Assembly: GCF_900221005.1 (NCBI RefSeq)
Contig: NZ_OBQI01000001.1
Span: 744,001 to 808,000, forward strand
Direction: 5' to 3'
Length of the DNA stretch: 64,000 nucleotides
From: Blastococcus aggregatus
GTDB lineage: Bacteria; Actinomycetota; Actinomycetes; Mycobacteriales; Geodermatophilaceae
The notes below the pieces were generated by a model. It was not told the DNA's origin, searched no databases, and was given only the letters and a program-made list of their open reading frames with translations. This document shows positions 36,987-49,388 of this stretch, one piece after another (positions within the stretch are counted from its first letter, which is position 1; each line of letters begins with the position of its first letter). A program made the translations under genes and the position numbers.

Positions 36987-39226
36987 GGGTGCAGCTGCGG
37001 GGTCGAGCCGGTCTGGGCGTGCGGATGGCGGTGCACCGGCGTCGTCCTCTGCTGGGTGTCCTCCGTGTCGCGCTGCGGCAGCGTCTGCAGCGGCAGGCCG
37101 GAGAGCAGGCCGGCGACGCGGACGCGGATCGCCGCGGCGAGCTCGTCGGCGCTGCTCGTGGCGTCCAGCACGAGGTAGCGGTCGGGATCGCTCTCGGCGA
37201 GGGCGCGGAAGGTCTGTCGCACCCGCTGATGGAACTCCAGGGACTCCGACTCCATGCGGTCGGCCACCGACCGCCCGCGGGCCCGGGCGAGCCCCGTCTC
37301 CGGCGGCAGGTCCAGCAGCACGGTCAGGTCGGGCTCCAGCCCGCCGGTGGCCCACCGGGAGAGCATGCGGACGTCGTCGAGCGGGATGGTGCGACCCGCG
37401 CCCTGGTAGGCCAGCGAGCTGTCCACGAAGCGGTCGGTGATGACCACCTCGCCGGCGTCCAGCGCCGGCCGGAGGACGTCGTGCACGTGCTGGGCACGGT
37501 CGGCGGCGTAGAGCAGCGCCTCCGAGCGGGGGGCGATCGCCGTGTGGGCACGATCCAGCAGGATCGCCCGGATCCCCGCGCCCGAGGGCGTCGCGCCCGG
37601 CTCGAACGTCGAGCGGGCGACCAGGCCCTCGTTCGTGAGCCACTCCTGCAGCCGCTTCACCTGGGTGGACTTGCCGGCGCCCTCTCCGCCCTCGAAGGCG
37701 ATGAACACCCCGCCTCCGGCCAGCCGGCGCCGGGCGGTGGTGTCCCGCCGGAGGGCGGTGAGGACGTCGGCCAGCAGCGGGACGGGCCGGCCGTCGTCCA
37801 TCTGGCGGTAGGCGAGCACACCGACACCGACGGCGAGCAGCCCGGCGGCCAGCAGCATGATGCGCTCGCCGGTGACGGGGAGAGTGCCGACGCCGACGTC
37901 GATCGAGTGCCGGCCGATGAGCCCCACGCCGAACGGCACGACCGCCAGCGACAGGATCAGCGCGGCGCGGACCAGCGACTGCACGATCGCGAACGTGCGG
38001 CCGCGCACCTCGTCCTGGACCTCGGTGCCCAGCAGTGTGAAGCCGGCCAGGTAGGCGATGCCGGCGAAGAAGCCCATGAGGACCACCAGCAGCAACGCGA
38101 CCCACAGCGTCGACGTCCACGACATCACCACGACCATCAGGCCGGCGCCGACGATCGCGATGCCGAAGATCCGCTCGCGGGCGAGGTCGTGGGCGACGCT
38201 GGGTCCGAGCGCGATGCCCAGCCCCAGCCCGATGAAGACCGCTCCGAAGAGCAGCCCGTAGGCGGCGTCGCCACCACCGAGGGCGTTCGCGTACGCCTGG
38301 CCGGTCGCGATGATCACGCCGGCGGCGGCGAAGGCGCCGGTGATGCCCACGACCAGGCCGCGCACCAGCGGCGTGTGGCCGGCGAAGGAGAAGCCGCGCC
38401 GGAGGGAGCCCAGGAAGCTCTCCGGCCTGGCGTCCGGCCCGGAGGCGCGGCGCCCGCTGATCGACGGCAGCCGCCAGATCACCGCGGCCGCCACCAGGAA
38501 GGTCAGCGCGTTCAGGTACAGCGCGACGTCGACCTGGTCGACGTCCGGGAGCCACGTCTGCAACCAGCCGTCGCTCGAGTTCAGCACCGCGAAGACGATC
38601 GCGGCCAGCACGGGGGTCAGGCCGTAGGTGGTGACCAGGGAGAGCTGGTTGGCCGGCTCCAGCTGGTCCTTGCGCAGCATGTTGGGGACGGCGGCGTCCT
38701 TGGCCGGGATCCAGAACAGGCTGAAGGCCTCGATCAGGAACTGCGCGACGAACAGCCAGACGAGTTCGTCGACGATCGGGATGGAGGCGAACAACGCGAA
38801 CCGGATGATGTCCGTGACGACCATCGTCTTGCGCCGGTCGAAGCGGTCGGCGAAGGCGCCGGCCAGCGGGCCCAGCACGATCGCGGGCAGCAGGCGGAAG
38901 AGCAGCACGCCGCCGAGCGCGAAGTTCGCCGCCGCGAAGCCGTCGACCAGCGACGTGGCGGTCGCGGTGATCGCGAGCAGACCCAACCAGTCGCCGAAGC
39001 TGGACAGCGACATCGACAGCCACAGCCTGCGGAAGTCGCGCACCCGCAGCACGGCCCGGAGCTTGGCGGCCAGGCCGACCTGGCCCACGCGCGGGTGCCC
39101 GCCGGCGTCCGGGAGGACCGGCGTGCTCGCCGGGGGCAGCCCGTCGGCCGGTGGCGTGGTCCGCTCGCCCGGCGCCGCCGGCTCATCGCGCGGCGGCACC
39201 GGTGGCGTCGGGTCGGACTGGATCAC
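36983..39226 (-). CDS. tmk: fusion of MFS transporter and thymidylate kinase
   Basis: The N-terminal part (about residues 40-490) is a twelve-helix major facilitator of the MFS_3/enterobactin-exporter-like type, with FADRFDRRKTMVV as the loop 2-3 signature. The C-terminal part from about 505 is a thymidylate kinase: P-loop FEGGEGAGKST at 511-521, the TDRFVDSSLAYQG motif, and LDLPPETGLARARGR. It makes dTDP and overlaps holB by four bases, as tmk often does. A His/Pro/Gln-rich tail of about 35 residues ends it. No stop or start separates the halves. GTG at 39226 (GGGAG just upstream) is tentative; an in-frame GTG lies slightly further upstream. Confidence 0.9.
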   Translation of the reverse strand: MIQSDPTPPVPPRDEPAAPGERTTPPADGLPPASTPVLPDAGGHPRVGQVGLAAKLRAVLRVRDFRRLWLSMSLSSFGDWLGLLAITATATSLVDGFAAANFALGGVLLFRLLPAIVLGPLAGAFADRFDRRKTMVVTDIIRFALFASIPIVDELVWLFVAQFLIEAFSLFWIPAKDAAVPNMLRKDQLEPANQLSLVTTYGLTPVLAAIVFAVLNSSDGWLQTWLPDVDQVDVALYLNALTFLVAAAVIWRLPSISGRRASGPDARPESFLGSLRRGFSFAGHTPLVRGLVVGITGAFAAAGVIIATGQAYANALGGGDAAYGLLFGAVFIGLGLGIALGPSVAHDLARERIFGIAIVGAGLMVVVMSWTSTLWVALLLVVLMGFFAGIAYLAGFTLLGTEVQDEVRGRTFAIVQSLVRAALILSLAVVPFGVGLIGRHSIDVGVGTLPVTGERIMLLAAGLLAVGVGVLAYRQMDDGRPVPLLADVLTALRRDTTARRRLAGGGVFIAFEGGEGAGKSTQVKRLQEWLTNEGLVARSTFEPGATPSGAGIRAILLDRAHTAIAPRSEALLYAADRAQHVHDVLRPALDAGEVVITDRFVDSSLAYQGAGRTIPLDDVRMLSRWATGGLEPDLTVLLDLPPETGLARARGRSVADRMESESLEFHQRVRQTFRALAESDPDRYLVLDATSSADELAAAIRVRVAGLLSGLPLQTLPQRDTEDTQQRTTPVHRHPHAQTGSTPQLHP

Positions 39227-39323
39227 GGCTCCCGAGATCGGAGTGGACCGGGACGGAGCGGGCCCCGGGGACCTCACGCTACCGGCCGGCACCGACGATC
39301 CCGACCCCTTTCGGCGAGGTGCC

Positions 39324-42209
<2,886 letters not shown>

Positions 42210-42423
42210 GGTGCTCCTGTCGGTGGTGCCTTGGTGGTGCTGGGTGCGGCCTGCCGGGACGGTCCCCGGCTCCGCGTCGGAGGCCCGGCACGGGGCGGCG
42301 CCGCAGTGGAAAGGCCCCCTCGGCGGGCCACGGTAAGCCACCCGGCCGACGGAGCGCCCGGGACGAGCCCCGTGGGCGTGCCGTCTCCCTTACCGAACGT
42401 GCATGCTGCGCGACTGTTCCCGA

Positions 42424-42443
42424 CGGGGGGAAGAGGCCCCCCG
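42424..42443 (-). terminator. weak hairpin downstream of the DUF1023 gene
   Basis: CGGGGGG (42424-42430) pairs with CCCCCCG (42437-42443) around a six-base loop, about ten bases beyond the DUF1023 stop. It could end the WXG100-like/DUF1023 transcript before topA, but the stem is short. Confidence 0.35.
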
Positions 42444-42451
42444 CCATGGGG

Positions 42452-43933
42452 TCAGCCGGGCCGGCGCCCCACGACCACCTCCCCCATCGCGCCCAGCGTC
42501 GGCCGGTCCCGGTCGAAGTACCCCGAGTGGCCGGTGCCGGCGTCGACGGGCAGGCCGGTGGAGCCGAACCTCTCCGCCCACGTCTCGGTGCCGAACCAGC
42601 CGCTCCAGGAGATCGGGTCGGCCGGCGAGGCCGCGTCGTAGACCTCGGGTGCCTCGAGGGCGGCGGCGTCGTCCTCCATGCCGGGGCTGCCCAGCAGGAC
42701 GACGGCATCGGCCGCCAGCCGGCCGGTCCGGTCGGCGGCCTCGTCGATCACGACCGTGCCGTAGCTGTGCCCGACGACCGTCGTCCGGGCCGGCGGGGCA
42801 CCGGTCGCGGCGCGGGCCGCCGCCAGCCCGGTCAGGGCGGAGTCCAGGACGGCACCGCCCGTCGTGGCCGCGCGCCGGCTGGTCGCGGAGTACAGGAACT
42901 GCGGCGCCCGGTAGCCCAGCCAGGCCACCGTCGCGACGGTCAGGCCCGGGTCCGCCCGTCGGGCCACGCCGGCGAGATCTCGCGCGTCCCCCGCGACGCC
43001 GGGGAGGTCGTCGGCCGGGGTGATGGTCATGCCCGGGACGACGAGGGCGACGACGTCGGCGGAGTCGAGGTCGCCGTACCCGACCGCGACGCGGTCGCCG
43101 GCCAGGTCGAGCAGGTGGAGCTGGACGGCCAGGCCTGCGCCCTCGTCCTCGGCCAGCACGCCCGCGACGACGCGCGCGACCGCGCGGAGGCCGTCGTCGG
43201 CGCGGGGATCGTCGATCGCCCGGCGGAGCAGGACCCGGTTGGCGCGGTCGCGGGCCCAGGCCGGGACGCCGTCCAGCGCCCCGAGTCGCTCCGGGGACTC
43301 CTCGACCAGGGCCAGCTGCCCGGCCACCGGCAGCGCCGCCCACCACCGGGCGACCGCAGCCGGATCGGTGCCGGCCGGCAGCTGGGGACGACCGCCCGTT
43401 CCGAGCGCGCCGGCGGCGGGCGACGGCACCGGCGGCAACGCGTCGGTCGCCCGGCCGGCGGCCGACCCCACCGCCTCGGCCGCGGTCAGTGCCTCCCGCG
43501 CGGCGGCCACCGCCGGGCCGACCGACCCGGGGCCCAGCACGAGCCGGTCGACCGCGGCCGCGAGGGTGTCCGCGTCGGTGAGCGACACACCGAGGGGAAC
43601 GGGGAGCTCCGGGGCCAGCGCCAGGGCGGCGGCGGCACGGTCGGCGGCGACGGCCGCATCTCCGGCGAGCCGGGTGCACTCCGCGCGGGAGCCGGTGAGG
43701 CCGGCGTCGAGCGCCGCCGCCGTGGTGGAGAGCCGGAGCAGGAGCTCCCGGGCCTGCGCTGCAGCGGGGCCGGACCAGGTGCCGCCGTCCACCACGGTGC
43801 GGACGACCGCGTCCAGCCGAGCCCGCCAGGAGGGGAAGCGGTCGTCCAGCTCCCCGAGGGTGGCCAGCCCGCCGCGCAGCGCCGGCACGTCCCAGCCCGC
43901 CACCGCCCGGAGCCGCGCCTCGGGGTCGGTCAC
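42452..43933 (-). CDS. alpha/beta hydrolase of the DUF1023 family
   Basis: The protein has a helical, Ala-rich N-terminal domain of about 180 residues of WXG100-like character (GTWSGPAAAQARELL). An alpha/beta hydrolase domain follows, marked by WWAALPVAGQLALVEESPERLGALDGVP and the nucleophile elbow VVGHSYG with Ser390. A likely catalytic His is in GTGHSGYFD near the end. DUF1023 proteins are often encoded beside type VII (ESX) small proteins. Here the preceding gene encodes such a protein and overlaps this one by four bases. I see no signal peptide. The substrate is unknown. Confidence 0.85.
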   Translation of the reverse strand: MTDPEARLRAVAGWDVPALRGGLATLGELDDRFPSWRARLDAVVRTVVDGGTWSGPAAAQARELLLRLSTTAAALDAGLTGSRAECTRLAGDAAVAADRAAAALALAPELPVPLGVSLTDADTLAAAVDRLVLGPGSVGPAVAAAREALTAAEAVGSAAGRATDALPPVPSPAAGALGTGGRPQLPAGTDPAAVARWWAALPVAGQLALVEESPERLGALDGVPAWARDRANRVLLRRAIDDPRADDGLRAVARVVAGVLAEDEGAGLAVQLHLLDLAGDRVAVGYGDLDSADVVALVVPGMTITPADDLPGVAGDARDLAGVARRADPGLTVATVAWLGYRAPQFLYSATSRRAATTGGAVLDSALTGLAAARAATGAPPARTTVVGHSYGTVVIDEAADRTGRLAADAVVLLGSPGMEDDAAALEAPEVYDAASPADPISWSGWFGTETWAERFGSTGLPVDAGTGHSGYFDRDRPTLGAMGEVVVGRRPG

Positions 43934-44247
43934 GGCGCCCCCATCCGCCCGGCCAGCGTCCCGTCCACGTCGACGTATGCGGCGGCCGCGGAGCGGAGCG
44001 TGCCCGCAGCCGTCCCGGTCCCGTCAGCGAGCGCAGCGGCCAGCGCTCCCCAGGCGCCTGCCAGCCCGCCGACTGCCGCGCCCTCCCGGCCCCCGAGTGC
44101 GTCGGCCAGGGCACCCGCCACCGCCCGGCACCGGTCGCCCTCGGCGGCCAGGGCGTCGGCCAGACCGTCCAGCTCGACGGCGAGCGCGCCCAGCTCGTCG
44201 GGCCGCACGGCGATCTCGTCGGGGCGCGCGGAGATCCTCGGGGTCAT
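43930..44247 (-). CDS. WXG100/EspC-like small helical protein
   Basis: This 105-residue, Ala/Gly-rich, almost entirely helical protein has a central Trp-Gly (W66-G67 in GAWGALAAALAD) between two predicted helices, which is the layout of WXG100 and EspC-like type VII secretion proteins. It overlaps the DUF1023 hydrolase gene by four bases, so the two are probably co-translated and may form a complex through the hydrolase's helical N-terminal domain. No ESX secretion machinery is seen in the window. The family call is by architecture rather than strong motif. Confidence 0.65.
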   Translation of the reverse strand: MTPRISARPDEIAVRPDELGALAVELDGLADALAAEGDRCRAVAGALADALGGREGAAVGGLAGAWGALAAALADGTGTAAGTLRSAAAAYVDVDGTLAGRMGAP

Positions 44248-44367
44248 GGGCGCCTCCCGGCTCGGTCGTCGCCCGTCCGGTGCGATCGGGCGGCGGCGAC
44301 GCTAGAGCGCCGTGCCGACGTCGTGCCGGCCGTCGTCCACAGCGCGCGGCGGCGTCCACAGCGCACA

Positions 44368-44410
44368 CCGCGACCCTCCCGCCGGGACGTTCCGGGCGGG
44401 AGGGTCGCGG
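44368..44410 (-). terminator. hppA terminator hairpin
   Basis: A perfect 16-base stem (44368-44383 with 44395-44410) with an 11-base loop lies about ten bases beyond the hppA stop, between hppA and the WXG100-like gene. Confidence 0.7.
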
Positions 44411-44420
44411 GGTGGGTGGA

Positions 44421-46697
44421 TCAGGGAGCGGAGGTGGTGAGGGATCCCGCGTCGGGCTGGCTGGTGACCTCCCCGACCACGACCGAGCGCCGCTTGGACA
44501 CCACGACGGCGCCCACGATGACCAGGACGGCGGCCAGCGCGATGGCGACCCGGATCGCGTCGTTGGCGTCCTCGCCCACCGACAGGCTGACCACGGCCGG
44601 GGCGATGATCAGCGCGACGAGGTTCATCACCTTGATCAGCGGGTTGATCGCGGGGCCGGCCGTGTCCTTGAACGGGTCGCCCACGGTGTCCCCGATGACG
44701 GTGGCGGCGTGCGCCTCGCTGCCCTTGCCGCCGTAGGCGCCGTCCTCGACCATCTTCTTCGCGTTGTCCCAGGCGCCGCCGGAGTTGGACAGGAAGACCG
44801 CCATCAGGGTGCCGGCCGCGATGGCGCCGACCAGGTACGCCGCGAGCGGGCCGAAGCCGAGCCCGAAGCCCACCGCGACCGGTGCCAGCACGGCGAGCAG
44901 GCCGGGAGTGGCCAGCTCGCGGAGCGAGTCCTTGGTGCAGATGTCGACGACGGCGCTGTGGTCCGGGCGCTCCTCGTACGTCATGATCCCGGGCCGCGTA
45001 CGGAACTGCTCGCGCACCTCGAAGACCACCCGCCCCGCCGCCCGGGACACGGCGCTGATGAGCAGTCCCGAGAAGAAGAACACCACCGCGGCGCCGACGA
45101 TGGCCCCTACGACGTTGTTCGGGTTCACCAGGCTGAAGGCATTCTGGAGGGTGTCGCCGGCGGTGTCCCCGGCGTCCTCCAGGGCGACCTCGAGTTGGGC
45201 GCTGTAGGAACCGAAGAGCGCCGTGGCGGCGAGCACCGCCGTCGCGATGGCGATGCCCTTGGTGATCGCCTTCGTGGTGTTGCCGACGGCGTCGAGGTCG
45301 GTGAGCACCTGAGCGCCCTCCTCGTCGATGTCGCCGGACATCTCCGCGATGCCCTGGGCGTTGTCGCTGACCGGGCCGAACGTGTCCATGGCGACGATGA
45401 CGCCGGCGGTCGTGAGCAGACCGCAACCGGCGAGGGCGACGGCGTAGAGCGCCGCACCGCCGCCGATGAGGAACGCCCCGTAGACGGCGCCACCGATGAG
45501 GATCGCGGCGTAGACAGCGGACTCCAGGCCGAGCGAGATGCCGGACAGGATGACGGTCGCCGGGCCGGTCAGCGAGCTGCGGCCGATGTCCTTGACCGGC
45601 TTGCGGCTGGTCTCGGTGAAGTAACCGGTGAGCTGCTGGATCGCCGCGGCGAGCACCACACCGATGAGTACGGAGACGAAGCCGAGGACCTGGGGGCTGA
45701 CCTCCATGTCGACGTTGTCGGAGATGCTGGGGAGGTAGGTGAAGGACGCCGCCGCGACGAGGACGAGGGAGACCGCGGCGGAGGTGAAGAAGCCGCGGTT
45801 GATCGGCGCCATGCCACTCCCGTCGGTCTTCGCGGGGCGGGTGGCGAGCACCCCGACCATCGAGGCGATGACACCGATGGCTGCGACCAGCAGCGGGAAC
45901 ACCATGCCGACCGAGCCGAAGAAGACCTGCCCCAGGATCAGCGCGGCGACCAGCGTGACGGCGTAGGACTCGAAGAGATCCGCCGCCATGCCGGCGCAGT
46001 CACCGACGTTGTCGCCCACGTTGTCGGCGATCGTCGCCGGGTTGCGCGGGTCGTCCTCGGGGATGCCCGCCTCGACCTTGCCCACCAGGTCGGCACCGAC
46101 GTCGGCCGCCTTGGTGAAGATCCCGCCGCCGACGCGCATGAACATGGCCAGCAGCGCCCCGCCGAACCCGAACCCCTCCAGCACGATCGGTGCGGTCTCG
46201 TCGAAGAGCAGCAGGACCAGGGCGGCACCGAAGAGGCCGAGGCCGATGGTGATCATCCCGACGACCCCACCGGTGCGGTACGCGGTGCGGAAGGAAGGCA
46301 GGTAGCCGCCGACGTTGGCGGCCGCAGCGACCCGGACGTTGGCCCGGGTGGCCAGGGTCATCCCGATGAAGCCCACCGAGGCGGAGAACAGGGCGCCGAC
46401 GAGGAAGAAGACCGCCCGTCCCGCGCGGGTCTCCCAGCCCCCGTCGGAGACCGGGAGGAGGAGGAGCAGCAGGAACACGATGACGGCGAAGACGCCCAGC
46501 GTGCGGAACTGCCGTCTCAGATAGGCCGCCGCGCCCTCCTGGACCGCCTGCGCGATCTCGCGCATCTTCACCGTGCCCTGGTCCGCGGCCATGACGGCCT
46601 TGATCAGGTAGGCGGCGAAGGCCAGCGCGGCCAGGGCGACGACGAGGACGATGGCGACCAGCGCCGTATCCCCGCCGGACAGCGAATCGTCGGGCAT
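44421..46697 (-). CDS. hppA: K+-insensitive pyrophosphate-energised proton pump
   Basis: This integral membrane pyrophosphatase couples PPi hydrolysis to proton export and has 758 residues with about sixteen helices. The PPi-binding signature DVGADLVGKVEAG is at 199-211, with DDPRNPATIADNVGDNVGDCAGMAADLFESY following (acidic core DNVGDNVGDC). In GNTTKA (472-477) the position that is Ala in K+-dependent enzymes is Lys476, which marks the K+-independent proton-pumping class. A Crp-like site lies about 105 bases upstream of the ATG. Confidence 0.96.
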   Translation of the reverse strand: MPDDSLSGGDTALVAIVLVVALAALAFAAYLIKAVMAADQGTVKMREIAQAVQEGAAAYLRRQFRTLGVFAVIVFLLLLLLPVSDGGWETRAGRAVFFLVGALFSASVGFIGMTLATRANVRVAAAANVGGYLPSFRTAYRTGGVVGMITIGLGLFGAALVLLLFDETAPIVLEGFGFGGALLAMFMRVGGGIFTKAADVGADLVGKVEAGIPEDDPRNPATIADNVGDNVGDCAGMAADLFESYAVTLVAALILGQVFFGSVGMVFPLLVAAIGVIASMVGVLATRPAKTDGSGMAPINRGFFTSAAVSLVLVAAASFTYLPSISDNVDMEVSPQVLGFVSVLIGVVLAAAIQQLTGYFTETSRKPVKDIGRSSLTGPATVILSGISLGLESAVYAAILIGGAVYGAFLIGGGAALYAVALAGCGLLTTAGVIVAMDTFGPVSDNAQGIAEMSGDIDEEGAQVLTDLDAVGNTTKAITKGIAIATAVLAATALFGSYSAQLEVALEDAGDTAGDTLQNAFSLVNPNNVVGAIVGAAVVFFFSGLLISAVSRAAGRVVFEVREQFRTRPGIMTYEERPDHSAVVDICTKDSLRELATPGLLAVLAPVAVGFGLGFGPLAAYLVGAIAAGTLMAVFLSNSGGAWDNAKKMVEDGAYGGKGSEAHAATVIGDTVGDPFKDTAGPAINPLIKVMNLVALIIAPAVVSLSVGEDANDAIRVAIALAAVLVIVGAVVVSKRRSVVVGEVTSQPDAGSLTTSAP

Positions 46698-46800
46698 GCG
46701 TTCCTCCCAGCGTGTACTGCCGCCGGAGAGCGCCGGTGCTCCTCGGTGCGGCAGAGGTGCTCATGCGGAGCGGTCGGTGACGCACCGCAACGGGCGGAAG

Positions 46801-46816
46801 TGTAAGGGAGATCACA
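46801..46816. promoter_or_regulatory. Crp/GlxR-like operator upstream of hppA
   Basis: TGTAA-N6-TCACA differs at one position from the palindromic TGTGA-N6-TCACA bound by Crp/GlxR-type regulators of actinobacteria. It lies in the 216-base divergent region, 104 bases from the hppA start and 98 from the helicase start, so it could act on either. No regulator gene is nearby. Confidence 0.45.
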
Positions 46817-46913
46817 CGATGTGCATCCCCCCTGAACACTGCGTTCTTCTCGCGGGCACACCGGGCCCGCCGGCGCCCGGACGCGGGTTGCCGCCAGGTG
46901 TGACAGTGGAGCG

Positions 46914-49376
46914 GTGACCACGCTCCATCCCGCCGGGCCGGCCGCCTTCGGGGGGCCCGACCGGGATCCGCGGGACGGCGTCCCGGCCGGCCCGCCGCCG
47001 GGGGCCGAGCTGCTGGCCGCCCTGCTGGCCGCCACCCCGGAGGAGGAGCAGCCGGTCACGCACGTGCACTCGGTGCCCGTCCGCGAGCGCCGGACGCTGC
47101 CGTGGCCGGACTGGGTCAGCGCCCCCCTGCGGGAGCGGCTGCAGGACCGCGGGGTGACGGCCCCCTACTCGCACCAGGTGGAGGCCGCGCAGCTCGCGCA
47201 CGACGGCCGGCACGTCGTCGTCGCGACGGGGACGGCATCGGGCAAGTCGCTCGCCTACCAGCTGCCGGCCCTGAGCCGGCTCGCCGACGACCCCCGGGCG
47301 TGCGTGCTCTACCTCGCCCCGACCAAGGCCCTGGCCCGCGACCAGCTGGCCGCGGTGGCGAGCCTGGCCGACCCGTCCGTCCGGCCCGCCGCCTACGACG
47401 GGGACACCCCCGGCGAGGAGCGCGACTGGGTGCGCCGGCACTCCCGCTGGATCGTGACCAACCCCGACATGCTGCACCGCGGGATCCTGCCGGCGCACCA
47501 GAAGTGGTCGAGCACCCTGCGCCGGGTCGCCTACGTCGTGATCGACGAGTGCCACGCCTACCGCGGCGTGTTCGGCTCGCACGTCGGGCACGTGCTCCGC
47601 CGGCTCCGCCGGATCTGCCGGCGGTACGGCGCCGAGCCGGTGTTCGTGCTGGCGTCCGCGACCGTGGCCGATCCCGCCGGGGCGGCCTCGCGGCTGGTCG
47701 GCGAGCCGGTGACCGCCGTGACCGAGGACGGCTCGCCCCGGCCGGGAGCGACCTTCGCCCTCTGGGAGCCGCCGCTCACCGAGCACACCGGCGAGCACGG
47801 CGCTCCCCTGCGCCGGTCCGCGGCGGCCGACGCCGCCGGGCTGCTCGCCGACCTGGTGGAGCGGGGCGCGCGCACGCTGGCCTTCGTGCGGTCCCGGCGC
47901 AGCGCGGAGTCCGTCGCCGACCAGGCCCGCCGGCTGCTGCGCGACCGGGGCCGGGGTGACCTGGTCCGGCGGGTCGACTCCTACCGCGGGGGCTACCTCC
48001 CCGAAGAGCGGCGGGAACTGGAGCGGGCACTGTCCTCCGGCGACCTCCTCGGGGTCGCGACCACCAACGCCCTCGAGCTCGGCATCGACATCGCCGGGCT
48101 CGACGCGGTCCTGCTCGCCGGCTATCCCGGAACGCTGGCCTCGCTCTGGCAGCAGGCCGGCCGCGCGGGCCGGGCGCAGCGGGAGTCGCTGGTGGTCTTC
48201 GTGGCCCGCGACGACCCGCTGGACCACTACCTCGCCCACCATCCGCAGGCGGTGTTCGGCCGGGCGATCGAGGCGACGGTCACCGACCCGTCCAACCCCT
48301 ACGTGCTCGGGCCGCAGCTGTGCTGCGCCGCCGCGGAGCTCCCGCTGCGGCCGGAGGACCTGCCGGACTTCGGCGGCCCGGTTGCCGAGGCCGCCATCGA
48401 GCAGCTGGTCGCCGACGGGCAGCTGCGCCGCAGGCCGACCGGCTGGTACTGGGCCGGTCGTGGGCGACCCGACGTCGACATCCGGGGCAGCGGCGACGAG
48501 CCGGTCGCGATCATCGAGGGTGCGACCGGCCGGCTGCTGGGAACCGTCGACGGCGGCGCCGCCCACGCCACCGTGCACGAGGGCGCCCTGTACGTGCACC
48601 GGGGCGAGACCTTCGTGGTCGACGAGTTCGACGTGGCGGACGCCTGCGCCGCGGTGCACCCGGAGAGCCCGGAGTGGACCACCGTCGCGCGCGACGTCAC
48701 CGACCTCTCCATCGTGTCGCCGGACCGGAGCCGCCGGCTCGGCACGGTCACCGCGCACACCGGCGTCGTGGACGTCACCAACCAGGTGGTCGCCTACCAG
48801 CGCCGCCGGCTGGGCACCGGCGAGGTGCTCGCCGAGTTCCCGCTGGACCTGCCGCCGCGGCAGCTGCGCACCCGCGCGGTGTGGCTGACCCTGAGCGACC
48901 GGGCCGTGGAGCGGGCCGAGCTCGACGAGGTGGAGGTGCCCGGCTCGCTGCACGCCGCGGAGCACGCCGCGATCGGCATCCTGCCGCTGCTGGCGACCTG
49001 CGACCGCTGGGATCTCGGCGGCCTCTCGACCGCGCTCCACCCGGACACCGGCGCCGCGACGATCTTCGTCTACGACGGCCACCCGGGCGGTGCCGGCTTC
49101 GCCGAGCGGGGGTTCCAGGTGCTGCGCGAGTGGCTGCAGGCCACGCGCGCCACCGTGGCCAGCTGCGAGTGCGAGAGCGGCTGCCCCTCGTGCGTCCAGT
49201 CGCCCAAGTGCGGCAACGGCAACGATCCGCTGGACAAGGCCGGTGCGGTGCGGGTGCTGGACGTGGTGCTCGACGAGCTCGCCGTCGCCGGCGAGCCGCC
49301 GGTCGAGGAGACCGCCGCCGCCGTTCCCGCCGTTCCCGCCGGTGTCACCGAGCCCGAGGCCGACCTCGTCTTCTGA
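46914..49376 (+). CDS. DEAD/DEAH-box helicase with DUF1998 domain (Hrq1/MrfA-like)
   Basis: The 820-residue protein is an SF2 helicase: Walker A ATGTASGKS near 104-112, TKALARDQLAAV (motif Ia), DECHAYRG (motif II), SAT in LASATVADP (motif III), and the C-terminal RecA lobe with GTLASLWQQAGRAGRAQRESL (motifs V-VI). The end has the DUF1998 region with a metal-binding cluster of five Cys, CECESGCPSCVQSPKC. Hrq1/MrfA-type enzymes act in repair of crosslink or alkylation damage; that role is inferred. The GTG start has no ribosome site and may be leaderless. The equivalent mycobacterial gene is Rv3649. Confidence 0.92.
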   Translation: MTTLHPAGPAAFGGPDRDPRDGVPAGPPPGAELLAALLAATPEEEQPVTHVHSVPVRERRTLPWPDWVSAPLRERLQDRGVTAPYSHQVEAAQLAHDGRHVVVATGTASGKSLAYQLPALSRLADDPRACVLYLAPTKALARDQLAAVASLADPSVRPAAYDGDTPGEERDWVRRHSRWIVTNPDMLHRGILPAHQKWSSTLRRVAYVVIDECHAYRGVFGSHVGHVLRRLRRICRRYGAEPVFVLASATVADPAGAASRLVGEPVTAVTEDGSPRPGATFALWEPPLTEHTGEHGAPLRRSAAADAAGLLADLVERGARTLAFVRSRRSAESVADQARRLLRDRGRGDLVRRVDSYRGGYLPEERRELERALSSGDLLGVATTNALELGIDIAGLDAVLLAGYPGTLASLWQQAGRAGRAQRESLVVFVARDDPLDHYLAHHPQAVFGRAIEATVTDPSNPYVLGPQLCCAAAELPLRPEDLPDFGGPVAEAAIEQLVADGQLRRRPTGWYWAGRGRPDVDIRGSGDEPVAIIEGATGRLLGTVDGGAAHATVHEGALYVHRGETFVVDEFDVADACAAVHPESPEWTTVARDVTDLSIVSPDRSRRLGTVTAHTGVVDVTNQVVAYQRRRLGTGEVLAEFPLDLPPRQLRTRAVWLTLSDRAVERAELDEVEVPGSLHAAEHAAIGILPLLATCDRWDLGGLSTALHPDTGAATIFVYDGHPGGAGFAERGFQVLREWLQATRATVASCECESGCPSCVQSPKCGNGNDPLDKAGAVRVLDVVLDELAVAGEPPVEETAAAVPAVPAGVTEPEADLVF

Positions 49377-49388
49377 GTGCGCGGGCTC

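Noticed and set aside
43020..46805. Plus-strand frame of over 1,200 codons opposite hppA and the DUF1023 gene
   Set aside because: Repetitive Asp/Glu/Gly/Arg composition and exact opposition to well-supported genes mark it as an antisense shadow.
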